A DNA stretch of 64,000 nucleotides from NCBI GenBank assembly GCA_034359265.1, contig CP136891.1:50522001-50586000 (forward strand), in the 5' to 3' direction. The position numbers and the translations under genes are program-made. Under the pieces are notes generated by a model. The model was not told the origin of the DNA and did not search any database. It saw nothing but the letters and a program-made list of their open reading frames with translations. Each line of letters starts with the position of its first letter. Within the stretch, counting starts at the first letter, position 1. Source of the DNA: Canna indica (Eukaryota; Streptophyta; Magnoliopsida; Zingiberales; Cannaceae). Of this stretch, positions 43,119 through 53,384 are shown piece after piece.

Positions 43119-44594
43119 TGTTGGCTTAAGGGTTTCTCTTAAGCCTCGATCTTTATTTTGATGATAGAAAACATGTATTTAATCCAAGTGTGAAGTTTTG
43201 AGTTCAGATTGAGGTTGCGATAAGCATGCCAAGTCCGTTCAAACGAGACGAAAGAAAAGATCGTCAAAGAAACGGAAGAAGAAAACGTCAAATCAAGGCT
43301 CGGGCATAAATCAAATAGATATCTTGTAATATACCCCTAGGACGATCTTATCCCAAGCCTAATTGAATAGTTATCCAAGTTAGAACTTGGTAACTAAATC
43401 CATAAAAAAGGTAAAAATTTCAAGGAGAAATCAGTCTCAGCCTGAGTGACCGATCGGTCGGTCGATCGAACAAGACAGTATTCTGCTAAGCAGCCTATTC
43501 GGTCGACGGAATGATGGTAAAAACTTGCAGTAGCCATTCGGTCGACCTATCGGTCGATCGAATTTGGTGAAGGAATCTGCGCAAGGCAGCGTCGGTCGAC
43601 CGACCGAAGCAAAAAATTGGCAGAATGCTCATCGATCGACTGATCGGTCGATCGGATTGAGGATCACAAGTCGTGCGACCTTGGCTCCACTAATTATGGG
43701 ATTGAGGATCACAAGTCGTGCAGTAGCCAGTCGGTCGACTGAATATGGGATTGATAATTTTACGATAGTCGGTCAACCCATCGATCGATCGAGCACTCAC
43801 ATAAGCTAGTGGTCGCATTGGCGGTCGATTAGTCGGTCGACCAATGATCGATCGGCCAATTGACGAACGACATCAACGGCTATTTTTTCGCCCATTAAAC
43901 GGTCCGTTTAGGTGTGGGGTTATAAATACTCCACATCTAACTTCTTTAAAGCTTCTTACAGAATTTATTGAGCAATTAAAGAAGTTTTTTAAGCCTTCAA
44001 AAAGATTGAACTGCTGCATACCCTCTACTTCCGTCGACAACTCATTTCGAGCATTGCTTCCCTACTTTCTTCAACCTTGCTGCAACTCAAAGAGTCATTC
44101 TCTCGCAAGTTGGAGCTTGAAGGCTTGGGAAAGGAGAATTGGTTCATTTTTACATTCTTAAGCTCATTCCTCTGTTTTTGAAGTTTATTGTAAACTTGTT
44201 TCCCATTTGAGATAGCTGCTAGGTGTGCTAGGAAACACTTAGGGAAAACTTTATAGGATTGTGTCTTGCCTAGGTGAATAGGATTGAGGGGTTCTCAGAG
44301 TGGTGAGAAGAGTGTCTTCATTGTATTCAAAGGGAAACACAAACTCTATAAAGTAGTGGTTAGAAATCCTTGGTGAGGAGTCAAGGTAGTGGAGTAGGCA
44401 GTTGGCCGAACCACTATAATTACTATTGTCTTCATTGCTTACTTGCTTTTGTCATTGCTGTTGATATTTAATCACATCTCTTGTTAAGAAACACTTGCAC
44501 CTAAGTGAAGATAAAATTGAGCAAAAAGAAAAGAATTGAAAAATGGGACAGACACTATTCAACCCCCACTTCTAGTGTCAGATTTCACACAACA
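43119..44594 (+). repeat. 5' LTR of SIRE2
   Basis: 1476 bp from TGTTGGCTTAAGGG to CACACAACA, very similar to SIRE1. TATA box at 43921-43928; palindrome cluster at 43450-43860. Confidence 0.93.
43921..43928 (+). promoter_or_regulatory. TATA box of SIRE2 LTR
   Basis: TATAAATA preceded by GGTGTGGGGT, as in SIRE1. Confidence 0.65.
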
Positions 44595-44651
44595 ATTGGC
44601 ATCATAGCCAAGTTGTAGGTCAAGATTTAACCATCTTTCCTACAATTCAAG

Positions 44652-45366
44652 ATGTCTAGTGAAATCCAATTAGCTCAAGGATCCTCTACTCATACTCCAC
44701 CACTATTCGAAGGGAACAACTATGCCTATAGGAAGATCCGCATGAATGGCTTCCTACAATTCTTAGGCAAGGATGTATGGAGGATAATTCTAGTAGAGTA
44801 TAAACAACCAATGGGACCAAGAAGAAATTAGACTTTTTAATGCTAATGCAAAGGCCATCAATACGTTATATTGCGGCCTATCAATTAATGAATTCAATAG
44901 GATTTCTACATGTAAGTCCGCATATAAAGTATGGAAGGTCCTAGAGACCACCCATGAAGGGACTTCACAAGTAAAGAAATCCAAAATAAACTTACTCATG
45001 CATGATTATGAAATATTTAAGATGCTATCACATGAGTCCACTGATGTCATGCATGCTAGATTCCAAAATATTACAAATGGCTTAGCTAACCTTGGCAGAG
45101 AAATAAGGGAAGAGGAGAAGGTGAGGAAGCTCATCCGTTCCTTTCCAAAATCTTGGGAGCCCAAAGTCACAGCCATCATGGAAGCCAAGGACTTGAGAAC
45201 CTTGAAGATTATCGAGCTCATTGGGTCTGTCATGAAACATAAGATCCACATGAAGCAATACAAAGAGGAAGATGCCCCCAAAGGTAAGACCATTGCCTTA
45301 AAAACATTACATCGAGCAGAAGAGTTGTCATCATCCGAGGAAGAGACGGATGATCTTGAAGAAATG
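44652..45366 (+). pseudogene. gag: gag of SIRE2, frameshifted and 3'-truncated
   Basis: It starts MSSEIQLAQGSS as in SIRE1. A deletion of 19 bp near 44810 (after EYKQP) shifts the frame. The frame 44998-45366 then continues MHDYEIFKMLSHES, EEEKVRKLIRSFPKSWEPKV and the acidic SSEEETDDLEEM. At three positions where SIRE1 has stops this copy has codons. Translation would then enter the gypsy part and stop at 45391. The zinc knuckle is lost. The UBN2-type capsid is clear, but the break makes it non-functional. Confidence 0.82.
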
Positions 45367-45876
45367 GTGAGGGAAGGGGAGATTCGTGGGTGATAATTTC
45401 AGCTCTCAAGGCTCGGAAGCTACTTCTTGGCGGATGCCAATCCTTCTTGGCCTTTGTGTTTGTGCCAGAGGGAGGCGGAGGTCCGGCTAGGGACATCGAG
45501 GGGACTCCCGTGGCATGCGGGTTCTCTGATGTGTTTCCGGAGGAGTTGCCAGGGTTGCCCCCCGGAAAGGGAGATTGAGTTATGTATTGATTTGTAGCGT
45601 GGAGTGAAGTCGATCTCCATCCCGTCGTATTGGATGACACCAGCTGAGTTAAGGGAGTTGAAATCCCAGTTGCAGAAGCTGCTTAAGTTGGTGTTCATTT
45701 ACCCAAGTGTTTCACCTTGGGGTGCTCCAGTGCGTTTTGTGAAAAAGAAGGATGCATCCATGCAGATGTGCATAGACTACCGATAGCTTAATAAGGTGAT
45801 GGTGAAGAATTGGTACTCGCTGCCCAGGATCGATGATTTATTTGATCAGCTTCAGGGGGCCCAGTGGTTTTTTAAG
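45367..45876 (+). pseudogene. pol: A2 linker and start of reverse transcriptase
   Basis: The sequence from [20 protein letters not shown] through [34 protein letters not shown] and MCIDYR to [12 protein letters not shown] matches A1 at 16024-15536. It has at least two stops and a small frame change near 45565. It ends at TTAAG, the left duplication of gypsy B, and continues at 53385 ([13 protein letters not shown]). Confidence 0.8.
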
Positions 45877-46258
45877 TGTCATACCCTAACTGAGGGTAGT
45901 GTGACCGACCAAGGCCTACATACTACCCTGTAGCCTACTGTGTACACTGACATAATTTAAATCAGAATGTATCGATAAAGAAAATCTCAACACAACTTTA
46001 TTAAAAGTTTTCGAAATCTACAGTTTTATAATTTTCAAAGCAAGTAAGAAAACCAACATCTGAATAACTGAACGTCTCAAGTATCAAGTTTTACAAACTC
46101 TTTCCAAATACAACTTGTCAGTGCAGAAAATAAAAAAAAACAACTACTAGACACTGGTCTATAACTCATGGACGCCGCTACGAGATATGACACCATCTCC
46201 CGCCCACCAGCTGCACCAAAACATATTTTTATATTAGGAAATTTTTCCGGGTCTTACA
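45877..46258 (-). repeat. 3' LTR of gypsy B, internally deleted
   Basis: 382 bp. It matches both ends of the 2552-bp 5' LTR, but about 2.17 kb between the words TTGCACC (51170) and CTGCACC (53335) is missing. The junction is at about 46212-46217. Confidence 0.9.
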
Positions 46259-46773
46259 ACCTTCCCCCTTAAGGGAAATTCGTTCTCGAATTTACTTGAA
46301 GAACAAGGACTTACCGGCTCCTCGAACAAGAAAGGGTAGCGCTCTCTCATGTCCTGCTCTACCTCCCATGTGGCCTCTTGCCCGGAATGGTGCTCCCAAG
46401 TGACCTTTACTTTCTCTACCACTTCCTCAACCAAATCGGGGCCCACCATGAGTGATTCCCCTGCCACAAACCAGCCCATTGGAGATCTACACCGCCGCCC
46501 ATACAAGGCCTCAAAAGGAGCCATGCAAATACTACTGTGATAGCTAATGTTGTAGGCGAATTCTATTAATGGTAGTTGCCTCTCCCAGCCATCGGTCATA
46601 TCCAGGACGCTTGCTCTCGGCATGTCCTCCAAGGTTTGGATGGTCCTCTCTGACTGCCCGTCAGTCTGCGGATGGAAAGCTGTGCTGAAACGCACGTGAG
46701 TACCCAAATCTTCCTGGAAGGACTGCCAAAACCGGGCTATGAATTGGGTACCGCGGTCAGATATAATCATCAC
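46234..46773 (-). pseudogene. pol: Gypsy B integrase C-terminal half with in-frame deletion
   Basis: The open piece starts [20 protein letters not shown], giving the second catalytic D, then the catalytic E in DGQSERTIQ and the region LIEFAYNISYHSSICMAPFE. After DLVEEVVEKVK it jumps directly to VTWEHHSGQEATWE, the chromodomain-like tail. A1 and A2 have about 130-150 codons between these points, so the DNA-binding module has been removed in frame. The frame then runs through the polypurine tract into the LTR. Such an integrase should lack normal DNA binding. Confidence 0.82.
46261..46272 (-). other. Polypurine tract of gypsy B
   Basis: On the minus strand TTAAGGGGGAAGG precedes the LTR start (TGTAAGACC). 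Confidence 0.8.
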
Positions 46774-47332
46774 CGGGGTACCATGATATGCACAATCCTA
46801 TCCAAGAACAGTCGGGCATACTGCTCCATAGAGAAGGTAGTTTTCACTGGTATGAAGTGCGTGATCTTGGTTAACCGTTCCACTACCACCCAAATGGAAT
46901 CAAAACCGCCTCTTGACTTAGGCAATCCGGTCACTAAATCCATGGTGATCTTCTCCCATTTCTACTCGAGCACGTCGAGGTTTTGCAGAAGCCCCACAGG
47001 CTTAAGGTGTTCTGCCTTCACCTGTTGGCAGACTAGATATTTGGAAACAAACTCTGCCACCTGTCTTTCATACCTTTTCACCAATAATGCTGCCTTAAAT
47101 CTCGGTACATCTTGGTGGCCTCCGGATGCATCGTGTAAGTGGAACGATGACCCAGTTCCAGGACTTGCTTGCGCACCTCAGCCATGTCTGGTACAACTAT
47201 ACGGTCTCTGAACCTTAATACACCATCTGAGTCCAATCTGAAACCGTTCTCTGCATCACCTCTTTTCACCAGGTCCTTGGTCAGTGCACAAAAGGCATCT
47301 TCTCCCTGCGCGGCACGCAGCATGTCCACCAA
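46774..47332 (-). pseudogene. pol: Gypsy B integrase zinc domain and core start
   Basis: 47332-47078 contains the lead-in and part of the HHCC zinc domain ([20 protein letters not shown]). Then the frame breaks. The core start is readable around 46880: WVVVERLTK, in which the first catalytic aspartate is a glutamate (codon at 46880-46878), unlike WVVVDRLTK in A1, A2 and the fragment A3. With a shift near 46780 it joins the next piece. Confidence 0.72.
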
Positions 47333-47358
47333 CGTGGACTATACCCGCAGGTGTGCCA

Positions 47359-47859
47359 TTAGGGCACCTGAAGTTGACACTGATAACTTGCACGCCCATC
47401 TAGGCACAAAGCCAACTCTCGAGCTAGAGGCCTCCGCTTAACTTCTAAATGAGCTAAACTGCCCATGGACTTTCTGCTTAGAGCATCTGCTACCACATTT
47501 GCTTTCCCCGGATGATACATAATGGTGCAATCATAATCCTTTAGGAGCTCCAGCCACCTCCTCTGCCTGAGGTTCAGCTCCTTTCGGGTAAGCAAGTACT
47601 GGAGGCTCTTGTGGTCTGTGTAGATCTCACAAGTTTCCCCATACAGGTAGTGCCGCCAAAGCTTCAGTGCAAAGACCACTGCCGCCAATTCTAGGTCATG
47701 CGTCGGATAGTTCTTCTCATGAACTTTCAGCTGGCGAGATGCATAAGCAATGAACCTGTCATATTGCATCAGGATGCAGCCCAGGCCAACCCGAGAGGCA
47801 TCACAAAAGACTACAAACCCTCCTGAGCTGGAAGGTACAACCAACACGGGTGCAGACAT
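47359..47859 (-). pseudogene. pol: Gypsy B RNase H
   Basis: It opens in the connection region ([20 protein letters not shown]), then [40 protein letters not shown] and [17 protein letters not shown]. These are the conserved RNase H blocks with their acidic residues. A stop near 47925 separates it from the reverse transcriptase and a frame change at about 47370 from the integrase. Confidence 0.82.
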
Positions 47860-47925
47860 TAAACATGCCTTGAGCTTCTGAAAGCTCGCCTCGCATTTAT
47901 CATCCCAAAGGAACCTGACTTTCTT

Positions 47926-48561
47926 TTAGGTCAACTGAGTCAGAGGGGCTCCAATTCTGGAGAAATTCTCTACAAACTTTCGGTAATAGTCGGCCAAACC
48001 AAGGAATCTGCGAATCTCAGTCACACTAGTCAGCCGCTTCCAGTTCTGCACCACTTCAATCTTGGCAGGATCTACCCTTATTCCTTCTTTGGACACTACA
48101 TGGCCCAAGAACCCTACACTTTCCAACCAAAATTCACACTTGGAAAATTTGGCAAACAAGCGGTGCTCTATAAGGATTATCAGGACCATTCTCAGGTGCT
48201 TAGAGTGCTTTTCCTCATTCTTAAATACCCTGAAGATGATCATAGAGCTGTCCAAGTACTCCTTAAATACCCTGTTCATTAAGTCCACGAAGGCAGCAGG
48301 TGCATTGGTTAGGCCAAAGCACATCACTAGGAACTCATAGTGACCATACCGGGTCCTAAAGGCCGTCTTCGGCACATCGCAGTCCCAGATTCTCAGCTGA
48401 TGGTATACGGACCTCAGATCTATCTTTGAAAACCATTGAGCCCCTTGCAGCTGGTCAAACAGATCGTCTATCCTCGGCAGTGGGTAGCGATTCTTAACAG
48501 TCACTTTGTTCAGCTGCTTATAGTCGATGCACATGCGCATCGACCCATCCTTCTTCTTCAC
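47926..48561 (-). pseudogene. pol: Gypsy B reverse transcriptase lacking the catalytic box
   Basis: Fingers and palm are clear ([48 protein letters not shown]), as are the thumb and connection ([31 protein letters not shown]). Where A1 and A2 have [13 protein letters not shown] after the block [10 protein letters not shown], this copy reads [14 protein letters not shown]. The F-I-D-D box with two catalytic aspartates is missing, at about 48225-48250. The frame stays open, so this is an in-frame loss. The enzyme must be inactive. Confidence 0.85.
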
Positions 48562-49280
48562 GAAGAGAATCGAGGCACCCAGGGTGACACACTCGGCCGG
48601 ATGAACACCAGATCTAGCATTTCCTGCAGTTGCACCTTTAGCTCCCTGAGTTCGGCAGGTGTCATCCTATAGGGAGGAATGGAAATTGGTTTCACCCCGG
48701 GCTGCAGGTCAATGCAAAAATCGACTTCCCTTCTGGGCGGCAACCCCGACAATTTCTCGGGAAACACATCAGGGAATGCACATACCACTAGGGTTCTGCT
48801 AACATCCCTTGCTTCAGCCCTTTCCTCCTCGGCCACATACACAAAGGCCAGGAAAGATTGGCAGCCGCCCCGAAGCAACTTACGAGCCTTTAGGGCTGAG
48901 ATGATCCCTATCGGCTTGCTACCTCCCTCTCCTTGGAAGGTGAACTGCGGCAACCCAGACTTATTAAATATCACTGCTTTGGCTCTGCAGTCCAACATTG
49001 CAAAGTGCTCTGCCAGCCAGTCCATGCCAAGAATGACATCAAGCTCAAGAGTGGGTAGGAGTGTCAAATCCGCACTCAGCACATGGCCACAGATGAGTAC
49101 TTCACAACCTTCATAAATTGAGTTTGCTAAGATTGTGTCGCTCATAGGCATTGATACCATCAATGGCCTCATGAGCATAGAGGGTGCCATTGGCAACTTT
49201 ACAGCAAACATGGCAGACACAAACGAGTGCATGGCACCCGGATCAAATAAAACATATGCAGTAGACGAACATACTGACAA
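48558..49280 (-). pseudogene. pol: Gypsy B protease and linker
   Basis: One open frame. It starts near the protease active site, which reads VLFDPGAMHSF: a proline replaces the usual Ser/Thr in D-S/T-G. VILGMDWLAEHFAMLDCRAK follows, the second conserved protease block. After it come the linker ([34 protein letters not shown]) and the beginning of the reverse transcriptase ([18 protein letters not shown]). The frame ends where RT continues at 48561. The D-P-G change alone probably abolishes protease activity. Confidence 0.8.
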
Positions 49281-49477
49281 ATAAAATAGTACCTGTCACC
49301 ACTGCTTTGGATGCCTCTGCCCCATCACGGTTCATACCATATACCCGTGTAGGCGGCCTTTCTGAATGACTGGTCTGCGCCCCTTATTCTACGTATGCCC
49401 TCTCTGAGCTACTGACCCTACTGACATAGGTGGTTTCCCCCTAGAATGCTCAGGCTTCTGACCAGTTCCCTCAGGAC

Positions 49478-49520
49478 AGTCCTTCTTCAAGTGTCAGTCT
49501 CGACCGCACTTGAAGCAAGC
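49478..49520 (-). pseudogene. gag: Gypsy B gag zinc knuckle with a stop
   Basis: The minus strand reads CFKCGRD-stop-HLKKDCP. All four CCHC ligands are present, but a TGA lies just before the histidine. Confidence 0.75.
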
Positions 49521-49738
49521 GTTAGTGCGGCTAAGACAGGACCCCAGTGCCTCTGACTGCAGCTGCCACATTGCGGCGCCTCAGATCTCTGAGAACCACC
49601 TCCTGACACTACTGGTCTCACTGACCCGGTCCCTGGGCCCCTACGGCCCCGGTTGCCATTCTGCCCCCAGCTTTGCTGCTGATCTGCTGTAGTCATTGCC
49701 CCCTCAGAGTGCCAAGGCCGACTACCAGAACCCTGTGA

Positions 49739-50614
49739 TCAAAAATTTTTCTTAGCTAGCCTGTCATTTCTCTCAAACGGCCCCAAGGCTTCTTTCCACA
49801 GGGCTTTATCCACTACCCGAGCCAGAGTAGAATCCTCAGTGTAGTGGATAAGCCTGCCAATTTGTGGCCTCAATCCTGCCGCGAACCTTTTGACCCTGGC
49901 GGTCTCAGACGCCACTAGGGTTGGATGGTACTTGGAGAGACCGTTGAACTCCATCTCATACTCTGATACTGTCATGCCTCCAGCCTAGCATAGCATCTCA
50001 AAATCACGGGCGCGCTTGTCGCAAACATTCATGGGTAGGTACTGCTCTTCCACAGCCGCGCGGAATTCCTCCCACGTGGGAGGTGGTGCGCTAGCTGCCC
50101 TGCGGGCCTTCCAAGTTTGTAGCCAGACCTTTGCCGATCCCCTCATCTGAAGACCGACCATACGAGTAGCTACCTCTGATGAACACCCTAGCTCCATACA
50201 TAGCTCGTAGCAATCCCCCAAGTATTCTGTCACTTCCACCTGACGATCTGTCCCGGTGAACTCCGGTGGCTTCAGTGTGACAAAATTTGCATAGGTTGGG
50301 GCCCCTGGGGTTCTGACCACCGGTGCTGTCACCTCTGCCACTTCTGGTACCACTGAAACTACGGGCACAGGTTGTGGCAGTGGCTGCTGAGACTGCTGCT
50401 GCATTTGCTGTCTCAGTTCCTGCTCTTTAAGGAGTGCCTCAGTCAGCTGATTCACCTGAGCCTGTAGTAGAACAACCACTAACTCTTGCCCCTGACCCTC
50501 AAACGGGTCTCTATCCCTGCCCCAGGCCCGGCCTCGACCTCGGCCTCGCCCCCGGCCTCGACGTTCTGTCGAGTTACTGCCACTGCCGCTCAAAGCAACA
50601 TTTTGAGCTTCCTT
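49739..50614 (-). pseudogene. gag: Gypsy B gag, start codon lost and one stop
   Basis: 50593-49985 reads SGSGSNSTERRGRGRGRGRG, a Gln-rich linker and the capsid (PPEFTGTDRQVEVTEYLGDC, ELGCSSEVATRMVGLQMRGS, PTWEEFRAAVEEQYLPMNVC). After a single stop at 49984-49982 the frame continues to 49739 (MTVSEYEMEFNGLSKYHPTL, TARVKRFAAGLRPQI). Compared with A2 (MEAFDVV) the B start is K-E-A, so ATG has become AAG at 50614-50612. The predicted acceptor lies just upstream. Apart from these two changes, this is the most complete capsid in the window. Confidence 0.82.
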
Positions 50615-50618
50615 TTCA

Positions 50619-50642
50619 CTAACACAAGAAAGAAAAGAAGTT
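50619..50642 (-). promoter_or_regulatory. Predicted splice acceptor before gypsy B gag
   Basis: On the minus strand a long pyrimidine tract (CTTCTTTTCTTTCTTGTG) ends in TTAG at 50619. The gag frame starts within 6 bp. The position equals that in A1 and A2 although the sequence differs. Confidence 0.5.
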
Positions 50643-50818
50643 GTTGGTCACATAATAAATTCTTAACACAAAGCTATTTAAACTTACTAACCGAATGGTG
50701 CGCTGAGTGCAGGAGTGGTCGCCCAATCTCGTAGCATAACTATACCGTAAGTTAGCACACTAGCATATGCCTCATACGGTACCCAACACTGAGTCATGGA
50801 CAAGACCTAACCTAGTGC

Positions 50819-50830
50819 TCTGATACCAAC
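50819..50830 (-). other. Primer-binding site of gypsy B
   Basis: On the minus strand TTGGTATCAGAGC follows the LTR end TGTGACAAA. Confidence 0.9.
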
Positions 50831-50832
50831 TT

Positions 50833-53384
50833 TGTCACACCCCAACTGAGGGTAGTGTGAACAACCAGGGCCTACATACTATCCTGTAGCCTACTATCTA
50901 CACTGACATAAAGAAAACCAGAATGTATCGATAAAGAAAATCTCAACACAACTTTATTAAAAGTTTTCAAAATCTACAGTTTTATATTTTTCAAAGCAAG
51001 TAAGAAAACCAACATCCGAATAACTGAACGTCTCAAGTATCAAGTTTTGCAAACTCTTTCCAAATACAACTTGTCAGTGCAGAAAATAAAAAAAACAACT
51101 ACTAAACACTGGTCTATGACTCATGGATGCCGCTACGACATATGACACCACCTCCCGCCCACCAGTTGCACCATGTCAACTTACCAAGCTACTGCTCATG
51201 CTCTACAAAATAGGAATAAACTGTGAGTCCACTTGGGACTCAGTGAATGGCTCAAATGAACCTCCACATAAGTTTCAACCATGCATATATCATATAAGGC
51301 ATTAAAGAAAATATACAAGGAGGTAAGGTTTATTTCTAATGCGATTACCGACCCCATGGGTCCATTTGTACCAACTGAATATGATAATCTGCCATCTTGG
51401 CTTATCAAGCCTTCGGCATCCGGCCCTTAGGCCTACCCATAGAATAATATCTCGGCTACAGCCGTCCCTACCATATCCAACAGTATCATACTGGCCATCG
51501 GCCACCTCATCTCAAGATGTAAGCAAACAATCCCGGGCCGTCGACTAGGATGGTCCACTAGTCTTCGGACACCGTCTGGGGTAAGGATAGCTAGTCCCAC
51601 CCAACTGGGCTCTGGCACCTAGCGGGTCCGCTGGCGCACCTCTAGACCCAATACTGGCCGAGCTGAGCATTGGTCATTTCCGACCTCCTCACTCCTCGGC
51701 GGACCATCTCAAACACATCACACTATCAATATCCTAGGGTTTCCATATATAAACACTTCGGGCCTTTGCCCGTATCTGGCCTAAGTCCGACTACCGGGTC
51801 AACAATTTATGCTGCCCTTTTAATATATGAACACCTACGAGTTCTAAGTTTCCTAAAGTATATAAGGAGTCATAGAAGTGTTATTGTCTCCTAACTAAGT
51901 TTTCATATATCTGCTATGAACATCTAGTGATGCCTTACATGTTACCTATCCTTCTACACTGCCTTGGGCGAGAATTTCCATGTGTCGACCTTGGAATACC
52001 ACCCAAGAACATTTAGGGCAGCATGAATAATCCAAAGGAAAATATTCAAATATGGCAACCTTCATCATATATGACCACAATGTATATACATAACAATTTT
52101 TATACTACCTTAGGAATATTAGCACAATAATGAATAACTATCTAGCATGGCAAGGTAGTAATGAATTTAAATAACATGTATGAAATACAAAACATGGTAA
52201 CAATGTCAACATCCAAAGTTTAAGGATCTAATGCTATGAATGGTTATAAAACTAGCATTTCTACAATTCAAAATTTATCAAGCTACTTGCTAAGTTTGGT
52301 GTTCTTCCTAAGTATTGTCATATCTCTATGTATGATCCTTATAATCATGAAATTTCCATCTAAAGCTAATCTCTCCTCCTCTCCCTAACCTTGGCCGAAA
52401 CCATGAGCAAGAAATACCTTGCTCGGCCATGGCCCTTGTGGTAGGAAAGAGGGAGGAGACTCTAGCTATACCTTTACCTCTTCAATTCCGCATACAACTT
52501 AAATACCGATGAACTAATTTACTTTCCCCTCACCCTTGGCCGAACCCTCTTCATGAGTTGTAGGGTTGTTCGGCCACTTCAAGGGACTTCTAAGGAGGGC
52601 ATACTTCATAATACGCTAGATGTACAAAGGGAACTACATCAACAATGATATAAGGTCATCTAAGGGCCTTCTTGCTGTCAAGGTAATCGGGGAAAATTTC
52701 GGCATGACCTTTCCCCTTTTCCCATGACTCGACGGCCCCTAGAACTTGCAAAACAACGAAGAAAACAGTGAGATCTGACAAGAAACTTCATAAAATAGTG
52801 AACACACGTCGTTGGAAATCAAGATTTGTCGGAAGAATCACGAGAACTCAACCTATTTCATCTAGGGTTCGGCCACCCACCTCCCCCAAGCTTCAAAAAC
52901 ATAACCGCTCACCTAGATTGCGGAGAAACAAGGATCGGGTGACGACGACTTAAAATTTTTCCGGTGGCGACGCGAGTCCCGGATCGATCCAAGCCCCAAG
53001 CCTCCTCCTTGCTTCTTCTCCTCTTCTCCCTAGGCGGCCTTGTGCGACTCAAAGGGTGAGTCGCACGGCTTAAATAGGAGGGTTTTATTCCCTCATCCAT
53101 CTTTCCAAAGATGACCTCAAGACTCACTTAACTCATACCCAGAACTTGACTAAACCCAAACTCGACTTGGGTTCCGAATCAACCCAAAACATGACTCGAG
53201 TTAACTTAATTTAAGGTATGATTTCATAAAAGGAAAGTTAATCATCCAAATAGATTAAATGAATCATTAGCCGAGTCATACCTTTTCACTCGAGACAATC
53301 CTGAGGCTCGACTCGACTGCCCCCGGGTTCGGTGCGCTGCACCAAAATAGATTTTTATATTAGGAAACTTTTTCGGATCTTACA
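50833..53384 (-). repeat. 5' LTR of gypsy B, full length
   Basis: 2552 bp, from TGTAAGATCC (53384, minus) to GGGGTGTGACA (50833). It shows no array like that of the A LTR. A TATA-like AATAAAA lies at about 53090-53084 (minus), followed by a GC-richer leader (53050-52915). Confidence 0.88.
52906..52914 (-). promoter_or_regulatory. Predicted splice donor in gypsy B LTR
   Basis: On the minus strand TAG|GTGAGCGG, GT at 52912-52911. The predicted intron to 50619 is about 2.29 kb and includes the rest of the LTR and the primer site. Confidence 0.45.

Larger units (their letters stand above)
43119..45366 (+). mobile_element. SIRE2: truncated SIRE-type copia inside A2
   Basis: Complete 5' LTR, degenerate primer site and most of gag, then an abrupt switch to gypsy sequence at about 45366. 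The bases before it (AGTAT, 43114-43118) have no partner because the right end is lost. The missing gypsy gag end and protease indicate that one deletion removed the 3' part of SIRE2 together with neighbouring A2 DNA. Confidence 0.85.
45877..53384 (-). mobile_element. Gypsy element B (Del/Tekay-like), minus strand
   Basis: 7508 bp inserted into the A2 reverse transcriptase. Flanks TTAAG (45872-45876) and CTAAG (53385-53389) agree in four of five bases. LTR ends on the minus strand are TGTAAGA and TGTGACA-type. Proteins resemble A1/A2 but the LTRs do not, so it is a separate family in the same clade. The left LTR is drastically shortened. Confidence 0.9.
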
